A stretch of DNA of 43,752 bases, taken from Aeromonas dhakensis (GTDB lineage: Bacteria > Pseudomonadota > Gammaproteobacteria > Enterobacterales > Aeromonadaceae). Positions 41,173 through 43,752 of this stretch are shown in pieces; within the stretch, counting starts at the first letter, position 1, and each line of letters begins with the position of its first letter. The DNA lies in contig NZ_CDBH01000042.1 of the NCBI RefSeq assembly GCF_000820305.1, positions 1 to 43,752 of the forward strand, in the 5' to 3' direction. The notes beneath the pieces are model-generated. The model worked only from the letters and a program-made list of their open reading frames with translations. It did no database searches and had not been told where the DNA came from. The position numbers and the translations under genes are program-made.

Positions 41173-43026
41173 ATGGCTAATCAGACCGGATTGCAATTCA
41201 CCGTTAAGGTGGGCGCGCTGCCTGCCCCCACCTTTGCTGTGGCAAGCTTTGAGCTTAACGAAGGGCTCAATCGTCCATTTGACCTTCATCTCGAGTTGGC
41301 CAGTCTACTGAGTGACATTGATTTCGGTGCCGTGTTGGATCAGCCCTGTGAACTGCTGGTGTGGTTTGAGGGGGATCTTCTGCGCCGTGTCAGTGGCGTG
41401 GTGGCCCAATTTGCTCAGGGCGATACTGGGTTTCGTCGTACCCGATACAGCATGGTAGTGAAGCCTGCACTATGGCGACTTTCCTTACGTACCAATGCCC
41501 GCATCTTCCAGGCGAAGAAGCCCGAAGAGATCCTCTCCATCTTGCTGCAAGAACACGGTATTACCGACTATGCCTTTGCCCTGAAAAACGTGCATGCCCA
41601 GCGCGAATACTGCGTTCAGTACCGTGAGAGCGATTTGGCTTTTTTGAACCGGCTAGCGGCTGAAGAGGGGATGTTCTACTTCCACGAATTTGAAGCAGGC
41701 AAGCACCGGCTCGTTTTTGCCGACGATGCTGCTGCGCTGCAGGAAGGGCCCGCCCTCTTTTTCAATCTGGCCAATCAAGGGTTGCAGCAGGGTGCGTTTG
41801 TGCGCCGGTTCCATTATCAGGAAGCGGTGCGTCCAAGCGATGTAGAGCTCAAAGACTACAGCTTCAAGACCCCGGCTTATGGCCTGTCTCACAAAAAAAT
41901 GGGGGCTGAGCTGGAACACCAGCGTGATAGCTACCAGCACTTCGACTATCCCGGTCGCTTCAAGCAGGACCCAAGCGGCAAGGCGTTTGCTCAGCATCGA
42001 CTGGATGCGCTGCGAGCCGACGCGGTGACGGGAAATGGACACTCGACAGAGGCGGGGTTGATGCCTGGACTGAGTTTCGAACTATCGGAACACCCTGCAC
42101 CTGCACTCAACATTGCCTGGCAAGTAGTGCATGTGACACACACCGGTAAGCAGCCTCAAGCATTGGAGGAAGAAGGTGGTAGCGAGCCCACAGTGTATTA
42201 CAACGATTTTGGGGTAGTAAAGGCTACCACCACCTGGCGTGCGCAGATGCCCCATAAGCCTCTGGTTGATGGGGCGCAGATTGCCACTGTTGTGGGGCCT
42301 GCGGGGGAAGAAATCTACTGCGATAAATATGGTCGCATCAAGCTGCAGTTCCCTTGGGACAGGTATGGCGCCAGCGATGAGCACAGCTCCTGCTGGGTAA
42401 GGGTCGGTCAGGCCTGGGCCGGAGGTGGCTATGGCATGATGGCCATTCCGCGCATTGGGCATGAGGTCATTGTGAGCTTCCTTGAGGGGGACCCTGACCA
42501 GCCCATCGTCATTGGCCGCACCTATCACGCAACCAACCTTCCTCCAGAGGGGTTGCCAGCTAACAAAACCCGCATGTCACTGCGCAGCAACACCCACAAG
42601 GGCAAAGGCTTTAACGAACTTCGTTTTGAAGATAAAGCAGGCCAGGAAGAGGTGTTCCTCCACGCTCAACATGACATGAATACGGTGGTGCTTAACAACC
42701 GCTCAACCTCTGTTAATGCCAATCACACGGAACAGGTTGGCGGGAGTCAAACCGTTGCCGTTCAGGGTAACCAGACGGTGTCGGTCAAGCTGGACCAGGT
42801 GACAGAAGTGCAGGGTGAGCAAACCGTAGCGGTCACCAAAAATCGCAGCACCATGGTCAATGACAATGAATCGCTGCAGGTGAAGAACAATATCGCCATC
42901 CAATCGCAGGATGGGGACATTCTCATTGCCACAGCCGGTGGTTATATCGCCATCGACAAAGAGGGCAACATCGCCATTACCGGCAAGGGGCTCGTGTTGA
43001 ACGGCACCCGTATTGATTTGAATTAA
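41173..43026 (+). CDS. vgrG: Type VI secretion spike protein VgrG
   Basis: This 617-residue protein forms the trimeric spike. The gp27-like part spans about 1-380, the gp5-like OB fold follows (about 385-460, with [20 protein letters not shown] and [16 protein letters not shown]), then a beta-helix of [19 protein letters not shown] repeats to about 600. There is no C-terminal effector domain, so it is a structural VgrG that carries cargo through PAAR proteins. The start follows AGGGAG. Confidence 0.97.
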   Translation: MANQTGLQFTVKVGALPAPTFAVASFELNEGLNRPFDLHLELASLLSDIDFGAVLDQPCELLVWFEGDLLRRVSGVVAQFAQGDTGFRRTRYSMVVKPALWRLSLRTNARIFQAKKPEEILSILLQEHGITDYAFALKNVHAQREYCVQYRESDLAFLNRLAAEEGMFYFHEFEAGKHRLVFADDAAALQEGPALFFNLANQGLQQGAFVRRFHYQEAVRPSDVELKDYSFKTPAYGLSHKKMGAELEHQRDSYQHFDYPGRFKQDPSGKAFAQHRLDALRADAVTGNGHSTEAGLMPGLSFELSEHPAPALNIAWQVVHVTHTGKQPQALEEEGGSEPTVYYNDFGVVKATTTWRAQMPHKPLVDGAQIATVVGPAGEEIYCDKYGRIKLQFPWDRYGASDEHSSCWVRVGQAWAGGGYGMMAIPRIGHEVIVSFLEGDPDQPIVIGRTYHATNLPPEGLPANKTRMSLRSNTHKGKGFNELRFEDKAGQEEVFLHAQHDMNTVVLNNRSTSVNANHTEQVGGSQTVAVQGNQTVSVKLDQVTEVQGEQTVAVTKNRSTMVNDNESLQVKNNIAIQSQDGDILIATAGGYIAIDKEGNIAITGKGLVLNGTRIDLN

Positions 43027-43035
43027 GGATGTGAC

Positions 43036-43443
43036 ATGTATCAGATGAATGAAGGTGCGCTGTTGATACCACAGCAATGGCGCGATGAGTCCCTCCATGT
43101 GTTTGTATTGCCGGGCGATACAGTCAATCTGGTGGTCAATCGTTCACCGTTCGAGTTTGGATTGGCGCCAGAGACTGTCTATCAACAGACGCTTTCGCAA
43201 TTTGCGGCTCACCTCAAGGGTTATCAGGAATTGGCCAACTGGGAAACACTGCTGGATGGGCAAGCCGCTCCTGTCATTGAGTACACCTGGCGCTCGACCG
43301 AGGGGCCGATGCACCAGGTGGTGGTGATGCAGGTGAGGGGGACGTTGCTGCTGACCTTTACCATCACGGCAGCTGGCACTTTGCAAGATGAACAGAAACA
43401 AGCCTTGCTTGACGTGATTGCAACCTTTAAAGCGGCGGGCTAA
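43036..43443 (+). CDS. Eag-type chaperone (DUF1795/DcrB-like), T6SS adaptor
   Basis: This 135-residue cytosolic protein has the DcrB/DUF1795 layout (begins MYQMNEGALLIPQQWRDES, later LLLTFTITAAG). Eag chaperones shield the transmembrane segments of PAAR effectors and load them onto VgrG. The next gene encodes just such an N-terminal hydrophobic segment, 9 bp downstream. All three genes run in one direction after vgrG. Confidence 0.88.
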   Translation: MYQMNEGALLIPQQWRDESLHVFVLPGDTVNLVVNRSPFEFGLAPETVYQQTLSQFAAHLKGYQELANWETLLDGQAAPVIEYTWRSTEGPMHQVVVMQVRGTLLLTFTITAAGTLQDEQKQALLDVIATFKAAG

Positions 43444-43452
43444 GGGGGGGGC

Positions 43453-43752
43453 ATGCTTGGCGATATCTTAACGCGGGTAGCGCGAGTTGGTGCGATGCAT
43501 GCGGGAAACCGCCCCTCGCCCCCCACTGATAGACCCAAACCAGGTGAGGGCAAGCCGCCCACGTCCCCTGGAAAAATGATTAAGCACAAGAGTTTCTTGG
43601 GCGCTTTGGCGGGGGCGATAGCAGGTGCCCTGGTGGCGGCTGCAGTCTTTGCTGTGGCTGCTGCGGTAGTAACGGCTGCCGTCGCCTTGACGGGGGTGAC
43701 TGGGGGGATGGGGCTAGCGGTGGTGGGGGGGGTCGCCAAGCTTGGCCTGGGC
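43453..43752 (+). CDS. PAAR-type T6SS effector, N-terminal part only
   Basis: One hundred residues are visible before the window ends. A soluble start (MLGDILTRVARVGAMH, then Pro-rich) leads to a long Gly/Ala/Val-rich hydrophobic stretch (about 48-98), matching the transmembrane segment ahead of PAAR in Eag-dependent effectors. Neither the PAAR nor the toxin domain is in view. The toxin and its immunity gene should lie just beyond. Confidence 0.72.
   Translation, partial: MLGDILTRVARVGAMHAGNRPSPPTDRPKPGEGKPPTSPGKMIKHKSFLGALAGAIAGALVAAAVFAVAAAVVTAAVALTGVTGGMGLAVVGGVAKLGLG

Noticed and set aside
17298..43752. CRISPR arrays, rRNA genes or an intact integrase
   Set aside because: No regularly spaced repeats, no rRNA signatures and no integrase catalytic motifs were found.

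Overview
This window looks like a chromosomal segment of an Aeromonas species (gamma-proteobacterium, GC-rich). The evidence is the gene content: a secreted GH13 alpha-amylase beside a LasA-like M23 protease, an FMN riboswitch before ribB, an Aeromonas-sized Lpp, and an hcp/vgrG type VI secretion cluster. The assignment rests on remembered family resemblance, because no search could be run.

Region 1 (1-17,130) is ordinary core genome in short operons. It holds the end of a secreted Pro-rich protein, amylase, LasA-like protease, a GNAT acetyltransferase, a DUF1439 protein, cardiolipin synthase, a YdgA-like protein, purU, FMN riboswitch-ribB, lpp, a phosphopantetheinyl transferase-ybbN pair, an NlpC/P60 lipoprotein, rlmF, a MaoC hydratase, a DUF481 protein, an L,D-transpeptidase and tRNA-Ser(CGA). 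Most transcripts end in clear hairpin terminators.

Region 2 (17,130-20,600) follows the tRNA. It is an N-acetylmannosamine-type PTS operon (EIIBC and nanE) with a divergent RpiR/MurR-type repressor. A CRP-like site and a 15-bp palindrome lie between them.

Region 3 (20,600-28,700) is a defence cassette on the minus strand: hsdR, hsdS, prrC, a small frame-broken gene, hsdM. The third gene is a PrrC-type anticodon nuclease with Walker motifs and the Arg-Glu-His nuclease triad. On the left the cassette abuts a frameshifted SEC-C (YecA-like) gene remnant. On the right lies a decayed transposase-like fragment.

Region 4 (28,700-36,000) is a minus-strand array of 15 small genes. It starts opposite an XRE repressor and ends at a strong terminator. 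The genes form six tight groups of overlapping or abutting genes, and every gap between groups holds a hairpin just upstream of the next ribosome binding site. Recognisable members are a YeeU/CbeA-type antitoxin without its toxin, a RadC-like JAB protein, a DUF2787 protein, an LRAT-like protein lacking the usual catalytic Cys, and an IrmA-like exported protein. The other members are unrecognised.

Region 5 (36,000-40,100) resembles the replication/regulation end of a P4/CP4-like or inovirus-like element: the XRE regulator, a Gp2/YfjJ-type protein with an HFH motif, a hairpin-rich non-coding segment that could be its origin, a small HTH protein, a ribbon-helix-helix-like protein, AlpA and an unknown protein. 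No integrase gene is present in the window.

Region 6 (40,300-43,752) is an accessory type VI secretion module: hcp, vgrG, an Eag/DcrB-type chaperone and the start of a membrane-segment-bearing effector cut off by the window end.
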